Shown one piece after another: positions 17,813-17,915 of a stretch of DNA of 17,915 nucleotides. Source of the stretch: CAWUJK01 sp963922865 (GTDB lineage Bacteria > Patescibacteriota > Gracilibacteria > BD1-5 > UBA6164); the NCBI GenBank assembly GCA_963922865.1, contig CAWUJK010000028.1, forward strand, positions 1 to 17,915, read 5' to 3'. Below the pieces are notes generated by a model. That model did no database searches. It was not told where the DNA came from and saw only the letters and a list, made by a program, of their open reading frames with translations. The position numbers and the translations under genes were made by a program. The first letter of the stretch is position 1. Every line of letters starts with the position of its first letter.

Positions 17813-17915
17813 CTAAAAAATCTATATCAATTTGGTAAAAATAGTACAATATTTCAAAACTATCCTTTTTCATATTCCTTTATTTAGTTAAATAATTACA
17901 AAAAACAAAGAAATT

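Noticed and set aside
17796..17873. 25-codon minus-strand frame (starts MKKDSFEILYYF) after prmC with a GGA before its ATG
   Set aside because: Too short, overlaps the end of prmC, and no recognisable product.
1..17915. tRNA, rRNA, CRISPR array or insertion sequence
   Set aside because: No cloverleaf-like GC-rich segment, spaced direct-repeat array or transposase-like frame was recognised on either strand.

Overview
The window comes from an AT-rich bacterial genome (about a quarter G+C by eye) in which TGA is read as glycine. Fixed glycines of several conserved motifs are TGA: the MoxR P-loop, MutL GFRGEAL, the WecA-type GDTG and PrmC GTGSS. Genes stop only at TAA or TAG, while TGG still encodes Trp. 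This is genetic code 25, known from Absconditabacteria (SR1) and Gracilibacteria of the Patescibacteria/CPR. All coordinates below were read with that code; ordinary stop rules break almost every gene into fragments. Starts lack Shine-Dalgarno motifs and are preceded by A/T-rich sequence.

Layout. 1-336: a pentanucleotide repeat at the window edge, the possible 5' end of a leftward gene containing that repeat, and an intergenic region. 337-2656 (+): three consecutive membrane proteins of the CPR type IV secretion pilin-like family; two of them look like three fused copies of the pilin module. A bidirectional terminator separates them from 2711-4537 (-), mutL with an intact endonuclease motif. 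4650-10132 (-): a compact Bat/MoxR operon in the order moxR, DUF58, batD-like, batA-like VWA, batB-like VWA, batC-like. A 34-bp-arm inverted repeat lies between moxR and the DUF58 gene. 10250-11002 (-): a uracil phosphoribosyltransferase with its own consensus promoter and terminator. 11079-12575 (-): comEC without the metallo-beta-lactamase domain. 12621-13481 (-): an Lgt-like membrane protein that appears to lack the catalytic residues. A divergent control region with a 22-bp palindrome follows. 13550-17812 (+): a tight operon of a WecA/TagO-type glycosyl-1-phosphate transferase, a type IV prepilin-like protein, fmt, an ABC-2 type permease and prmC.

Themes. Several genes concern the cell surface and DNA uptake: T4SS-type pilin-like proteins, a prepilin-like protein, ComEC, a lipid-linked sugar transferase and an Lgt-like protein. 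The Bat operon suggests an envelope complex of VWA proteins served by a MoxR AAA+ ATPase. fmt, prmC and mutL are core translation and repair genes. No tRNA, rRNA, CRISPR array or transposase was seen.
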